Assembly: GCF_006715395.1 (NCBI RefSeq)
Contig: NZ_VFNC01000002.1
Span: forward strand, 248,001 to 312,000
Direction of reading: 5' to 3'
Source: Streptomyces sp. SLBN-31
GTDB lineage: Bacteria; Actinomycetota; Actinomycetes; Streptomycetales; Streptomycetaceae
DNA length: 64,000 nucleotides
This document shows positions 27,239 to 36,289 of this stretch, piece by piece. How positions within the stretch are numbered: the stretch's first letter is position 1; every line of letters starts with the position of its first letter. The notes beneath the pieces were generated by a model that saw nothing but the letters and a program-made list of their open reading frames with translations, ran no database searches and was not told the origin of the DNA. Both the position numbers and the translations under genes were made by a program.

Positions 27239-28140
27239 CCCAGCAGACCGGCCCCGACCAGCTTGCCTTCCAGCAGTACCGCAGCCTGATCTTCTCCGTG
27301 GCCTATCGCATCCTCGGCACCGCCGCCGACGCCGAGGACGCGGTCCAGGACGCCTGGCTCAAGTGGTCGGCGGCCGACCGTTCCGAGGTCGCCGACCAAA
27401 GGTCCTACCTGACCCGGATCGTCTCCAACCTGGCGATGGAGCGGCTCCGTTCGACTCGCCACCGGCGTGAGACCTACGTCGGGCCATGGCTCCCCGAGCC
27501 GATCCTCACCGGCCCGGACACCGCGGACGACGTCGCCACGGCGGACTCGGTCTCCATGGCCCTGCTGGTCGTGCTGGAGACGCTGAGTCCCCTGGAGCGC
27601 GCGGTCTTCGTACTGAAGGAGGTCTTCGCCTTCAGCCATGCGGAGATCGCGGAGGCCGTGGAGCGCTCGGAGCCGGCGGTCCGCCAGGCCGCGCACCGCG
27701 CCCGAGAGCACGTCCAAGCCCGCCGGCCCCGCTTCGCCGCGGACCGAGCCCGCCAACGCGACGTCACCGAACGCTTCTTCGCGGCGACCGCGGGCGGCGA
27801 CATCAACACCCTCATGGAGCTGCTCTCCCCGGACGTGACGCTGTGGACCGACGGCGGCGGCAAGGTCCGCCAAGCACTAGAACCGGTCGTCGGCTCGAAG
27901 ACCGTGGCCCGCTGGTTCGCCGCGCTCGGCACCGCGACCTACCAGGGCATCGAGCCCGGCCGGATGCGGTCGGAGCTCACGTGGATCAACGGCGGCCCGG
28001 GCGTGATCTTCCGCGGCCCGGACCGCGTGATCGCCACGCTGACCCTCGACGTGGATCCGGAAGGGCGCATCACGACCATTCACAACGTCGCCAACCCCGA
28101 CAAGCTCCACGCCGTCACCGCCGGCACCCGGTACTTCTGA
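27235..28140 (+). CDS. ECF41-group RNA polymerase sigma factor (SigJ-like)
   Basis: A 301-residue ECF sigma factor with GTG start overlapping the upstream stop. Sigma2: AYRILGTAADAEDAVQDAWLKW. Sigma4: LSPLERAVFVLKEVFAFSHAEIAEAV. A C-terminal SnoaL-like domain of ~110 residues follows. The three hallmarks of ECF41 are all present: WLPEP in the linker, DGGGK and NPDKL in the extension. In this group the extension replaces an anti-sigma factor and modulates activity. Partner: the adjacent FAD oxidoreductase. Confidence 0.95.
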   Translation: MTQQTGPDQLAFQQYRSLIFSVAYRILGTAADAEDAVQDAWLKWSAADRSEVADQRSYLTRIVSNLAMERLRSTRHRRETYVGPWLPEPILTGPDTADDVATADSVSMALLVVLETLSPLERAVFVLKEVFAFSHAEIAEAVERSEPAVRQAAHRAREHVQARRPRFAADRARQRDVTERFFAATAGGDINTLMELLSPDVTLWTDGGGKVRQALEPVVGSKTVARWFAALGTATYQGIEPGRMRSELTWINGGPGVIFRGPDRVIATLTLDVDPEGRITTIHNVANPDKLHAVTAGTRYF

Positions 28141-28209
28141 CGTCTTCACGAACCCGGCGGATCTGCGTGGCCGAAAGCATCTGTGGGTGGTCATGTCTAC
28201 GCTGACGGT

Positions 28210-28755
28210 GTGACGTTGGTGTGGGTGACGGGCAATTCAGGGACTGGCAAGTCCACGGTCTGCGAGGTGTTGCGAGCACGTGGTTGCACGGCGCTCGACG
28301 CCGACGAGGACGGCTTCTGTCGCTGGATCGACCGTTACACCGGCGAGGTGGTGGTGGACCCTCCCTACCCGGTTCCGAGGGGCTGGCTCGACCGATACGG
28401 GTGGTCGATCGTCCGTGCGCGGGTTGAGCGGCTCGTCGACGAGTGTGGCCCTCGAGTCGCATTCCTGTGCGGTTCGGCGGAGAACGAGACAGACGTCCGC
28501 GATCTCTTCGACCTCATCGTGTGCCTGGTGATCGACGAGGACACCCTCCGCCACCGGCTCGCGACCCGCACCACGAACCCGTTCGGTCAACATCCCGAAG
28601 AGCTGGCCGCGGCGTTGATGTGGAACCCGCGGATGCAAGCACTCTACGAGAGCCACGGCGCGGCCATCATCGACGCATCCAAGCCCGTGCCGGAGGTGGC
28701 GGACTCGATCATCGATGCCGTTCACGGGATGGCAGGACCCCGCACGAGCTCATAG
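28210..28755 (+). CDS. P-loop kinase-like protein
   Basis: A 181-residue protein starting VTLVWVTGNSGTGKSTV (GTG 28210; an in-frame GTG at 28183 is the alternative). It has Walker A GNSGTGKST, a DADEDGFCRW segment typical of nucleoside/shikimate-type kinases, FLCGSAENE and LVIDEDTLRHRLATR as the lid region. Substrate unknown; it looks like the AAA-type small-molecule kinase-like proteins frequent in Streptomyces. Single gene. Confidence 0.8.
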   Translation: MTLVWVTGNSGTGKSTVCEVLRARGCTALDADEDGFCRWIDRYTGEVVVDPPYPVPRGWLDRYGWSIVRARVERLVDECGPRVAFLCGSAENETDVRDLFDLIVCLVIDEDTLRHRLATRTTNPFGQHPEELAAALMWNPRMQALYESHGAAIIDASKPVPEVADSIIDAVHGMAGPRTSS

Positions 28756-28829
28756 CACGTGTGCGCCGCGCGGTCACTCAAAGGCAGTGAACGGCGTGGC
28801 CTGAGGGCTGATGAGTCGTTGGTGGAGGT

Positions 28830-29078
28830 GTGAGTGCGCTCCAAGAGAACGAAGACTGGGTGGCCGTCGCCCGGCTGAGCAGGACGTACTGGCTGCACGC
28901 AGCCGGTGGCGGCGGCCGGCGGCCCGATGCGCAGCCCTCCGGAACCGGCGGTCGGCGGGCCGTTCCGGCCGATGCGGGCCCGGCCGCGGTGTCCAACTGG
29001 GGCCGGTTGCGGGCGGTGATGCTGCCGGTGGCGTTGCTGACGGTCACGGCCGCGGTGCTGGTGGGCGTGCTCACCTGA
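28830..29078 (+). CDS. Small single-TM protein
   Basis: An 82-residue predicted protein with a Gly/Pro-rich soluble N-terminal half and one C-terminal hydrophobic helix (AVMLPVALLTVTAAVLVGVL), like a tail-anchored membrane protein. The GTG start is only about 1 nt from GGAGG, which is poor spacing, so either the start or the gene itself is doubtful. Function unknown. Confidence 0.4.
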   Translation: MSALQENEDWVAVARLSRTYWLHAAGGGGRRPDAQPSGTGGRRAVPADAGPAAVSNWGRLRAVMLPVALLTVTAAVLVGVLT

Positions 29079-29408
29079 ACCGTCTTGGTCGGCGCCCGAG
29101 CACCCGGACGGGCAGGAAGGCTATACGCTGCGGCCCTGCGACCGGAATCGCTCTTGTCAATGGGACAGCCGGGGCCGTCATCGGCATCCTCTCCTCGACT
29201 CGTGGAACGGCGATGCGGCCGAACGTCCCGCGCCCCTCCCCCAGGGACGCGGGACGCCCCCGCCGAACTGAGTTCACCAGGGCGGGAGTTGATTGGCAGC
29301 CCTTGGAGGAAGGCCAATCAACGGCCAGCGGCCCGCGACAACGCCGGCTCATCGTCGCCGACCGGGTTCGGGGAGGGCTCGTGCCTTCCGTGCTCGGCGC
29401 GGTGGTCT
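29079..29408. other. 330-nt region without a clear gene
   Basis: Open frames here have no recognisable domain and unsuitable composition. The plus frame reads a short hydrophobic stretch (ALVNGTAGAVIGIL) that could be a decayed fragment. No hairpin or repeat stands out. Confidence 0.5.
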
Positions 29409-30074
29409 TCAGGAAGCAGCCGTCTGGGTGACGCGCCACAGGCGGCGAGGCAGCTCGCCTTCCTCGAACGCGTGGACTTCGTCGAGGGCCCAGTCCTCGG
29501 CAAGGGAGTCGACGAGGTGACGGGGAAAGAAGTGCACCGCGAAGCCACCGTGCTCGTAGATGTCCTCGCCGCGTGGCGTTCCGGTGCCGTAGTGGGCGTC
29601 GCCGGTGTGGCGAACGGTGTAGACGAACACGCCGCCTGGACGGAGGACGCGCCGGACGTCACGGACCAGAGCGTGGATCTCCTGTGTGGACAGGGCCATG
29701 CACAACAGCATGTGGGCGTAGACGGCATCCACGGAGGCGTCGGGCAGCCGCAGTGGCTCGCGTACGTCGTGAACAGCGGTGGTCACGCGCTCGGTCAGGC
29801 CCTGCGCCTTGGCCGCGTGCTTGAGCTGTTCCAGGCCGACCGCGCTGAAGTCGGTCGCGTGGACGGTGAAGCCCTCCCGGGCGAAGTACAGAGCGTCCCG
29901 GCCGTGTCCGGCGCCGAGCTCCAGCACGTCCTTGGCCCCGTTGGCGTGAAAGATTTCGGCGGCGTGGACAGCGGGAGCGGAGGGTTCTTGACCGTACATA
30001 CCGGGGTGGGCTCCGTAGGTGCGTTGCCAGTGTTCCCGCTGGACGCCGACGAGGTCGTCATCGTGGTGTCGCAT
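29409..30074 (-). CDS. Class I SAM-dependent methyltransferase
   Basis: A 221-residue methyltransferase. SAM-binding motif I is VLELGAGHGRDALYFA, then HATDFSAVGLEQL (acidic motif), VDAVYAHMLLCMAL and the post-III VLRPGGVFVYTVRHTGD. It resembles tellurite-resistance/UbiE-type small methyltransferases. ATG 30074 is supported by GGGAGA five nt upstream. Substrate unknown. Single gene between a gene-free stretch and a possible remnant. Confidence 0.88.
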   Translation of the reverse strand: MRHHDDDLVGVQREHWQRTYGAHPGMYGQEPSAPAVHAAEIFHANGAKDVLELGAGHGRDALYFAREGFTVHATDFSAVGLEQLKHAAKAQGLTERVTTAVHDVREPLRLPDASVDAVYAHMLLCMALSTQEIHALVRDVRRVLRPGGVFVYTVRHTGDAHYGTGTPRGEDIYEHGGFAVHFFPRHLVDSLAEDWALDEVHAFEEGELPRRLWRVTQTAAS

Positions 30075-30170
30075 GGCGTCTCCCGTCATCACCGTAGCCA
30101 TTCCCGACGGCCAAACCGCCTTCGAGATCGGCGAGAGTCTAGTGCCGGACCGACCCGGATCCTGCCCCGA

Positions 30171-30298
30171 GAAGGGAACCCTGCCGTCAAGGCCGTGATC
30201 ACCCTTCCCGCCGGAACGTGAGGGCAGCCAAGGGACCTACGCCTTCCAGCTGAAGATCGACAAGCGGGTCGCGGGTCCAAGGGCTCAGTGGCAGTGAG
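30171..30298 (+). pseudogene. Possible fragment of a lost gene
   Basis: The plus strand encodes VKAVITLPAGT and, in another frame a few bases on, EGSQGTYAFQLKID, which together look like the end of an extracellular beta-sandwich protein. No start or upstream part is present. Weak case, listed because it would be a further frameshift. Confidence 0.25.
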
Positions 30299-30334
30299 CA
30301 TCAAAGCGCGGCCGTTCGACCACAACTCGCGGTC

Positions 30335-31081
30335 TCACATGCGGTTTCTCAGAACGTCGACCTCGCAACCCGGCTCGAACGGGTCGAAGCCGTGCTCGAT
30401 CAGCCAGCGGACCGCCAGCAGGCTTCGCAGCGACCACCAGGCGTGGATCACGTCGAGGTCGATGTCGGCGCCGTAGCCGGCGATGACGTCGTCGAGGTGC
30501 TCCTCGTGTCCGAGTGTGAAGGTGGCGAGGTCGTACAGGGCGTCGCCCTGGCCCGCCTCGGACCAGTCGATGATGCCCGTGATCTCGTCGCCGTCGACGA
30601 AGACGTGCGCGATCTGGAGGTCGCCGTGGGTGAACGCCGAGGTCCAGGGCCGGAACGCGGCCTCGGCGACCCGACGGTTGCGGGTGACCAGGTCCGCGGG
30701 CAGGACTCCGTTCGCCACGAGCCACTCGCACTCGTCGTCGAGTTCCGCCACCAGCGCGGCGACGCTCCGGCCGGCCCGGCCTGGTCGGGGCGGCAGGGGC
30801 GCATCGTGCAACTTCCGGATGCTGGCGCCCGCCGCGGCCCATGCCGTCGGCGACCCGGTGGACGGCCCGCCGAGGCGTCCGAGTGTCGTTCCAGGGAGTG
30901 CGGCGATCGCGAGCACAGGCGGCTTGTGCCACAGGACCTCAGGAGTTGGCACCGGCGCGAGGGACATCGCCTCCACCTCGGCGGCGATGCGCGCCTGGTC
31001 GGCGTCCACTTTCACGAACACGTCGCCGACGCGCAGGGTCGCGCGCTCGGAATGGGCGACGACGACTTCGACCTCATCCAT
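30335..31081 (-). CDS. Aminoglycoside-phosphotransferase-family kinase-like protein
   Basis: A 248-residue APH/choline-kinase-fold protein. It has the N-lobe VGDVFVKVDADQ, the catalytic loop FTHGDLQIAHVFV with Asp as base (His where Asn is usual, as in many relatives), and the metal-binding Asp in GIIDWSEAGQGDALYDLA. The length is slightly short for the family. Substrate unknown; most such actinomycete proteins are not antibiotic-resistance enzymes. ATG 31081 is the first suitable start. Confidence 0.88.
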   Translation of the reverse strand: MDEVEVVVAHSERATLRVGDVFVKVDADQARIAAEVEAMSLAPVPTPEVLWHKPPVLAIAALPGTTLGRLGGPSTGSPTAWAAAGASIRKLHDAPLPPRPGRAGRSVAALVAELDDECEWLVANGVLPADLVTRNRRVAEAAFRPWTSAFTHGDLQIAHVFVDGDEITGIIDWSEAGQGDALYDLATFTLGHEEHLDDVIAGYGADIDLDVIHAWWSLRSLLAVRWLIEHGFDPFEPGCEVDVLRNRM

Positions 31082-31215
31082 GGGCGACCAGTATCCCGGG
31101 GGTGATCGTCGACGTCGCCGAATTTCTTAGGTGCGGTTACGCGGCTGAACCGCGTCGGGAACGAGCCGTCCAGCGGCCTGCGGACGCGGAGAAGCACCCG
31201 CGGCTCAGCCACATG

Positions 31216-31908
31216 TCACGCTGCCGCGGCGAGCCGCGTACGCAGGTTGTGGAACTGCCGGGTCTGCATGATGAAGTGGGCGGGTTCACCCAGCAGCAGG
31301 TCGAACGGCCGGGTGAGGGTACGCGGGCGGCCCTGGCCACGGGTGCGGACCACCAGGCGGGTCATCCCGTCGGCGGTCGGCCGCAGATGGAAGCCCCAGA
31401 CCCCGTCCATGCGCGCCAGCGGACGAGGGTCCCAGTCCGGGTCGAAGGAGTGACCGGAGGGCAGGCTGATATCCGAACGCAGCAACAGCGTCCGGTTCGG
31501 CTCCAGGAGAGCCACGGTGAACCACGCCTGGCCGTCCCGTGTCGCAGGCAGTCGTTGCCCTTCCTCAAGGGTCTGCCACTCGGGGGCGATGCGATCCGCG
31601 CTGGGTTCTCCGAAGTGGTCAAGGAGGTCCCAGCTGTACCAGCCGGCGCGGTCTCCTCCCATCTGCACCAGCCAGGGCCACACCCTCTCGGGCGGCGCCG
31701 GAAGGGTGGTGGCCATGGTCGAGGTGCCGTCGGCGTCGGGGAAGAGTTCGTCTCCGGGGTACGCGCGGTCGGTCTCGTCCGGAGTCGCGCCCCACGTCAG
31801 CAGGCTCGGGCGCAACCGCAGCGCGTAGAGAGCCAGCGCGGCGGAGGCCACCGTGAAGGGGAGCAGACGCGCTTGCGGTCGCCTGCGGCATGACTGCTGC
31901 TCGGTCAT
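31216..31908 (-). CDS. SRPBCC-like membrane-anchored protein
   Basis: A 230-residue protein. A basic N-terminus and one TM segment (LPFTVASAALALYAL) are followed by a START/SRPBCC-like fold: MATTLPAPPERVWPWLVQMGGDRAGWYSWDLLD, then beta strands and a C-terminal helix (HFIMQTRQFHNLRTRL). Such proteins bind lipophilic ligands; enzymatic function unknown. Two adjacent ATGs (31911 and 31908) follow GGAGG; 31908 has the better spacing. Confidence 0.78.
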   Translation of the reverse strand: MTEQQSCRRRPQARLLPFTVASAALALYALRLRPSLLTWGATPDETDRAYPGDELFPDADGTSTMATTLPAPPERVWPWLVQMGGDRAGWYSWDLLDHFGEPSADRIAPEWQTLEEGQRLPATRDGQAWFTVALLEPNRTLLLRSDISLPSGHSFDPDWDPRPLARMDGVWGFHLRPTADGMTRLVVRTRGQGRPRTLTRPFDLLLGEPAHFIMQTRQFHNLRTRLAAAA

Positions 31909-32221
31909 CATGTCCTCCCTGGTCGATGGGGGCGCCGATGGAGAGCGTCGATGGAGAGCGAGCCCTTCGCCGGGTGCCGGGGCACGTGGCGCGGCGGTCG
32001 TCGATGCGGTTGGCCGCGCGCCATGCCGTACCAACGGCCCGCGCTCCGTGCGTCGGGCCCCGTCATGGCGCCCCTCGCCTCATTCCTGCATACCGGGCGG
32101 CGAGGGCCCGCGCGAGGGCCGGTCGGCCCCGCACCGGGTCCCGTCGTCCCAAGGACCAGCGGCGCGGAGCAAGGGGTACAGGTGCTCTCCGCCGCGTCAG
32201 CCGGGTCAGCAGGGTCACAGG

Positions 32222-32497
32222 TCAGGAGTCGTCCTCAACGAGTCCAAAACCTTCGGGGAAGCCCTCCAAGAACTCGCGGCGCGAAGGATCGGTCTCCTCC
32301 GCAGCCATCGAACCGAGCAGGTTGATGAACTCGCTTCGCTGTTCACTCGACAGCTGAGTCACGAGATGGGCAACACCCTCCAAGACCTTGACCGCGTCAT
32401 CCGGGTCCATTTGCTCGTCCTCGCACCCCTCGACGAACCACAGAACATCGACCAAGGCCTCCGCCAGAGCACGGCTCAACGACGAGTACGCAGGCAT
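32222..32497 (-). CDS. Small conserved hypothetical protein
   Basis: A 91-residue acidic helical protein (LSRALAEALVDVLWFVEG, MDPDDAVKVLEGVAHLVTQL, FINLLGSMAAEE). No domain recognised; the size and composition suggest a small immunity-like or regulatory protein. Its start lies next to the 3' end of the LysR remnant (overlap of 22 nt). Confidence 0.65.
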   Translation of the reverse strand: MPAYSSLSRALAEALVDVLWFVEGCEDEQMDPDDAVKVLEGVAHLVTQLSSEQRSEFINLLGSMAAEETDPSRREFLEGFPEGFGLVEDDS

Positions 32498-32918
32498 CGG
32501 AACGGCCTCCCACCAGGCGGCTGACAGAGTGGGGTCATCCCATCACACGCCTCTGACACCACTGCCGCCTCGTGGCGGGCACAGAGCGTTACCTCGATCG
32601 GCTTCGTGTCGAACGGGAGCCTCACCAGGCGAAGGCGGTGGGAGGCGGTGAACACCTCGCCGACGTACTCGGGGACGATCGCGATGAGGTCGGTGTGTTC
32701 CAGCAGGTAGGGCAGCATCGTGAAGCGCGTCGCGTCCACGGCGACGCGCTCCAGCAGGCCGGTGTGGCGAGGAGCGAGCGGGGCGCGACGTGGCCGTGGG
32801 GGCCGTACACCGTCGCATGCTGCTCGGTCGCTAGATCCGCCGGCGTGACGGACGCGCCGCGGATGCGAGGGTGGTCGGCGGCGACCATGCCGACGTAGCG
32901 CTCGTGGAAGAGCGAGGG
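32476..32918 (-). pseudogene. Truncated LysR-type regulator
   Basis: Only the C-terminal (substrate-binding) half survives, split over two minus-strand frames: FHERYVGMVAADHPRIRG up to VYGPHGH, then after a shift near 32770-32790 GLLERVAVDATRFTMLPYLLE, DLIAIVPEYVGEVF and LPFDTKPIEVTLCARHE. The N-terminal winged helix is gone. At about 32915 the sequence runs straight into the interior of a divergent MFS gene. Not functional as written. Confidence 0.75.
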
Positions 32919-34026
32919 GTACGACCTCGTCGTCCTCGGCGCGATCATCCCCACCCTCATCGGTGTCGCCATCGGCGCCGTCCTGGTCGGCCCGCTCGCC
33001 GACCGTTTCGGACGGCGCCTGCTGCTCATCGGCTCGGTGGTCGAATTCTCCGTCTTCACCCCTTCTGGTGCCCCTGGCCACTTCCGTCGGGATGTTCGCC
33101 GCACTCTGGCTCATCGCGGGTATCGGTCCGGGCGCCTGCATGCCGGCGTCGCTGACGATGATGGCCGAGCACATGCCCGCCGCACGCCGGGCGCGCGCCG
33201 GCACTCTGACCATGACCGGCTACCACACGGGTGCCGTGATCACCTCGCTGCTGGCCTGCAGGTCACCGAGAACTGGCAGGTGCTCTTCTACGTCCTCGGC
33301 ATCGCCGGACTCGTCATCGCGGCCATCCAGTGGTTCCGCCTGCCGGAGTCGGAGGCGTTCGTCCACGCCAAGGAGGCACCCGCCGCCCAGCGCGTTCCCT
33401 TCACCGAGCTCCTCAAGCCGGCCTACCTGCGCGCCGGCATCGGCATCTGGGTCGCCTCGTTCATGAGCCTGCTCCTGGTCTACGGCCTCAACACCTGGCT
33501 GCCCAAGCCCATGAACGACGCCGGCTACCCCGTCCCCACGGCCGTCACCCAGCTGCTCATCCTCAACGTCGGCGGGGTCGCCGGCCTGGTGCTGGGCGGC
33601 TACGTGGCCGACCGGCGCGGCATCAAGCTCACCACGCTCGGCTGGTTCGCGATATCGGTGGCCATGCCGGCCTGCCTCAGCGTCAGGATGCACAGCGACC
33701 TGCTGCTCGACACCGTCGGCTTCCTCACCGGGATGTTCGTCTTCTCGGCCCAGGTGCTGGTCTACGCGTACGTGACGAACTTCTATCCGGCCCCGGTCCG
33801 CGGCACCGCCCTCGGCTCGGCCTCCGGCATCGGCCGCATCGGCTCCATCGTCGGCCCGTCCATCACCGGCGCTCTCGTGGCGGCCGGCATAGGCCACCCC
33901 TGGGGCTTCTACTTCTTCGCCGCCGTGGCGGTCGCCGGCTTCCTCGCCGTACTCACCCTGCCCGGCCGGGCCGACGCACACGCGGAGGCCACCGTCACCG
34001 AGGCAGCCGCCGAACCCGCCGTCTGA
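32919..34026 (+). pseudogene. Broken MFS transporter, aromatic-acid/H+ symporter type
   Basis: The sequence starts inside the first TM (GYDLVVLGAIIPTL), lacking the N-terminus. It then jumps to IGVAIGAVLVGPLADRFGRR, missing about 30 residues of loop and TM2. Two compensating shifts follow: frame changes near 33056 (after VEFSVFT) and back near 33260 (before LQVTENW). The rest is an intact 12-TM C-terminal part (GLNTWLPKP, ALGSASGIGRIGSIVGP). The family carries aromatic acids such as benzoate. A deletion joined it to the truncated LysR gene. Confidence 0.82.
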
Positions 34027-34126
34027 ACCCATTGCCGAAGGGCGGCACGGTACCGACCGGGGCCGTGCCGCCCCGTACTCGACACCGCTCTCGCAACCTC
34101 AACACCCCGGCGGCCACACTGGGTCC

Positions 34127-34967
34127 ATGGAATACGTCGGCCAGGTGCCCGCTCCGCCACTCGACCGGTTCATCGACGACATCTACTGTCTGACCGGGGT
34201 GCCGCAGCACCGGCTGATGAGCGTCCCGCCGATGCCGTCGGCACACTTCTTCCTGCCCCTGGGCGGGCCTGTCCGGCTGTGGGACTCCGACAGTTCGGTG
34301 CCGCTGGCGGTCTTCACCGAGGCGTGGTTCATGGGTGTGTGGACCAGGCGCTTCCTCTTCGAGTACCCCGCACTTGTGCGGCTGGTCGGGTCCACTTCAA
34401 ACCCTGGGGATGTCCCCGTTCGTCGGCATGCCGGTGGACGAGCTGCGTGACCGCTGGGCGCCGGCCAATGCCATCTGGCAGCGCTCCGCGGACCGGATCC
34501 GCGACCGGGCCGGCGACGCCGCGTCGGCCGACGAGACGCTGCGGGTGCTGGAAGAGGAACTGCGGTCACGGCTTGCCGACGCCCCGGCACGCGGTCTCGA
34601 CCTGGTCCGGCACACGGGCCAACGTCTGGAGACCGCACACGGCACGATCCCCGTCGCCGCGCTGGCCGATGCCGCCGGTGTGAGCGGCAATCACCTGGCC
34701 AACATGTTCCGGACCCATGTGGGGGTCACTCCCAAGCGGATGGCGCGGATCTACCGCTTCGCGCGGCTGATCCTGTCGGTGGACGCGTTACGCCCGGTCG
34801 ACTGGTCCGAGCTCGCCCAGACGGCGGGCTACTTCGACCACGCTCATTTCAGCAGGGAGTTCAAGGACTTCACCGGCCACACCCCCACGCAATACCTGGC
34901 GCTGCGGCGTCAGTTCCCGACCGATCGGGAGGGTCCGCACGACGACGGCCCGATGCCCGCCGATTGA
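34127..34967 (+). pseudogene. AraC-family regulator with two close frameshifts
   Basis: The reading starts MEYVGQVPAPPLDRFIDDIYC at 34127 and continues to EYPALVRLVG. A 7-residue island (VHFKPWG) lies in a second frame, and MSPFVGMPVDELRDRW onward in a third. Two missing bases at G-runs about 15-20 nt apart (near 34390 and 34408) explain this. The C-terminal AraC domain is complete: IPVAALADAAGVSGNHLANMFRTHVG, WSELAQTAGYFDHAHFSREFKDFTG. A TTA codon at 34788 suggests bldA dependence. The joined length, about 280 residues, is normal. Confidence 0.85.
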
Positions 34968-35041
34968 TTTCTTACATGCCCGGATCCCTCCGGCCGCGCA
35001 AGGATGACGGCGAACCCGCAAGGCGATGCCGAGGAGGGCCC

Positions 35042-35653
35042 GTGGGTACGGTGATCATGCACAACGTGGTGTCGGTGGACGGCTTCATCGCCGACGAGAA
35101 GGGCGATGTCGGGCCCCTTCACGAGTGGTACTTCAGCGGGGAAGTACCGATCGTCGTGGGCGCGGACGAGCAGTACGACCATTCCGGAGCCGGAAATGGC
35201 ATCAAGGTCTCGCGCGCGTCGGCGGACTACGTCCGGTCGATGTGGGAGTCGATCGGCACGATCGTGATGGGCCGCAACCTGTTCGACCTGGTGAACGGCT
35301 GGGAGGGCAAGCCACCCGCCGGCGACCACGTGGTCGTGGTGTCCCACCGGCCCAAGCCCAAAGGGTGGCACCCGGAGGCGTCCTACCACTTCGTCGAGGG
35401 CGCGGCGGCCGCTATCGCCAAGGCCCAGGAGCTCGCCGGGGAGCGGACCGTCGCGGTGAACGCCGGTGACGCCGGCACCCAGATCCTGGCGGCCGGTCTC
35501 GTGGACGAGGTGGCGATGGACGTGGTCCCGGTGGTCTTCGGCTCGGGCCGGCCCTACTTCGGCGGCATCGACCAGCAGCATCTGCTGGAGGATCCGCACG
35601 TGGTCATCCAGGGCGAGCGGGTCCTGCACCTGAAGTTCAAGGTACGCCGCTAG
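35042..35653 (+). CDS. RibD C-terminal/dihydrofolate-reductase-like protein
   Basis: A 203-residue RibD-C-fold protein: TVIMHNVVSVDGFIADEKGDVG, IGTIVMGRNLFDLVNGWEG, VAVNAGDAGTQILAAGLVDEVAMDVVPVVFGSGRPYFG. GTG 35042 follows GAGGAGG. Similar in type to the one at 21533-22120 but diverged. Substrate unknown. Its end overlaps the convergent TetR gene by 4 nt. Confidence 0.88.
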   Translation: MGTVIMHNVVSVDGFIADEKGDVGPLHEWYFSGEVPIVVGADEQYDHSGAGNGIKVSRASADYVRSMWESIGTIVMGRNLFDLVNGWEGKPPAGDHVVVVSHRPKPKGWHPEASYHFVEGAAAAIAKAQELAGERTVAVNAGDAGTQILAAGLVDEVAMDVVPVVFGSGRPYFGGIDQQHLLEDPHVVIQGERVLHLKFKVRR

Positions 35654-36267
35654 AGATCTTCGCCCGGTTGTGCCAGGGCAGCGGCCAGCAACGCCTGTGC
35701 CGACTCTCGCATGATTGTGGCGGCCTCGGTCCGTGACACCGAGGCGATGTCGACCATCCAGACCCAGGCCTCGATTCCGGAGCCTGAGCGGATGGCCACG
35801 GCAAGTCGTCTGCGGTCGATGTGCGGGTGGGACTCGGCCAAGGGCGCCAGGGCGTCCTCGATCCATGCGATGGCTCTGCCCTGCCGCAGCACCGGGCGGC
35901 CATCGCGCGGCGTCTGCGGTTCCTGGTCCAGGGACAGCCGCAACGCCGCTCGCAGCTGCGGCTCCCACGTGCGCAGGATCTCCGTCTGCTCGGCCATCAC
36001 CAGGTCGAGGCGGGTGTGGACGTCGTCGGGTGCGTCCTGGCCGAGGAGGGTGGGCCGGTCGACGGCCGGTATCGCGGCCAGGAGAAGCTCTCTCTGGTTG
36101 GGGAAGTAGCGGTAGGCCGTGGTGCGGGAAATGCCGGCGGCGTCGGCCGCCTGTTCGACGGTCGGGGTGCTTCCGCCCTCCAGCAGGGAGCGGGCGGCCC
36201 CGACAAGGGCGTCGCGGGTGCGCTGCTTCTGCCGGATTCGCCCCGTCGACTCATATGGTACTTCCAT
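35650..36267 (-). CDS. TetR-family regulator
   Basis: A 205-residue TetR-type repressor. The N-terminal helix-turn-helix spans ~residues 13-60 (RTRDALVGAARSLLEGGSTPTVEQAADAAG, ISRTTAYRYFPNQREL). The C-terminal ligand domain is helical and ends AQALLAAALAQPG. ATG 36267 was chosen because the fold begins a few residues later. The divergent cupin gene starts only 22 nt away, so the two promoters must overlap and the repressor very likely controls both. Confidence 0.88.
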   Translation of the reverse strand: MEVPYESTGRIRQKQRTRDALVGAARSLLEGGSTPTVEQAADAAGISRTTAYRYFPNQRELLLAAIPAVDRPTLLGQDAPDDVHTRLDLVMAEQTEILRTWEPQLRAALRLSLDQEPQTPRDGRPVLRQGRAIAWIEDALAPLAESHPHIDRRRLAVAIRSGSGIEAWVWMVDIASVSRTEAATIMRESAQALLAAALAQPGEDL

Positions 36268-36289
36268 GCCGTCATGGTACCGTAGTCCC
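36268..36289. promoter_or_regulatory. 22-nt divergent gap, likely TetR operator and leaderless starts
   Basis: It contains the near-palindrome atggtaccgt and a direct repeat of atggtac shared with the neighbouring coding starts (36254 and 36274 areas). It is too short for two leaders, so transcripts are probably leaderless or start inside the opposite gene. Confidence 0.45.
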
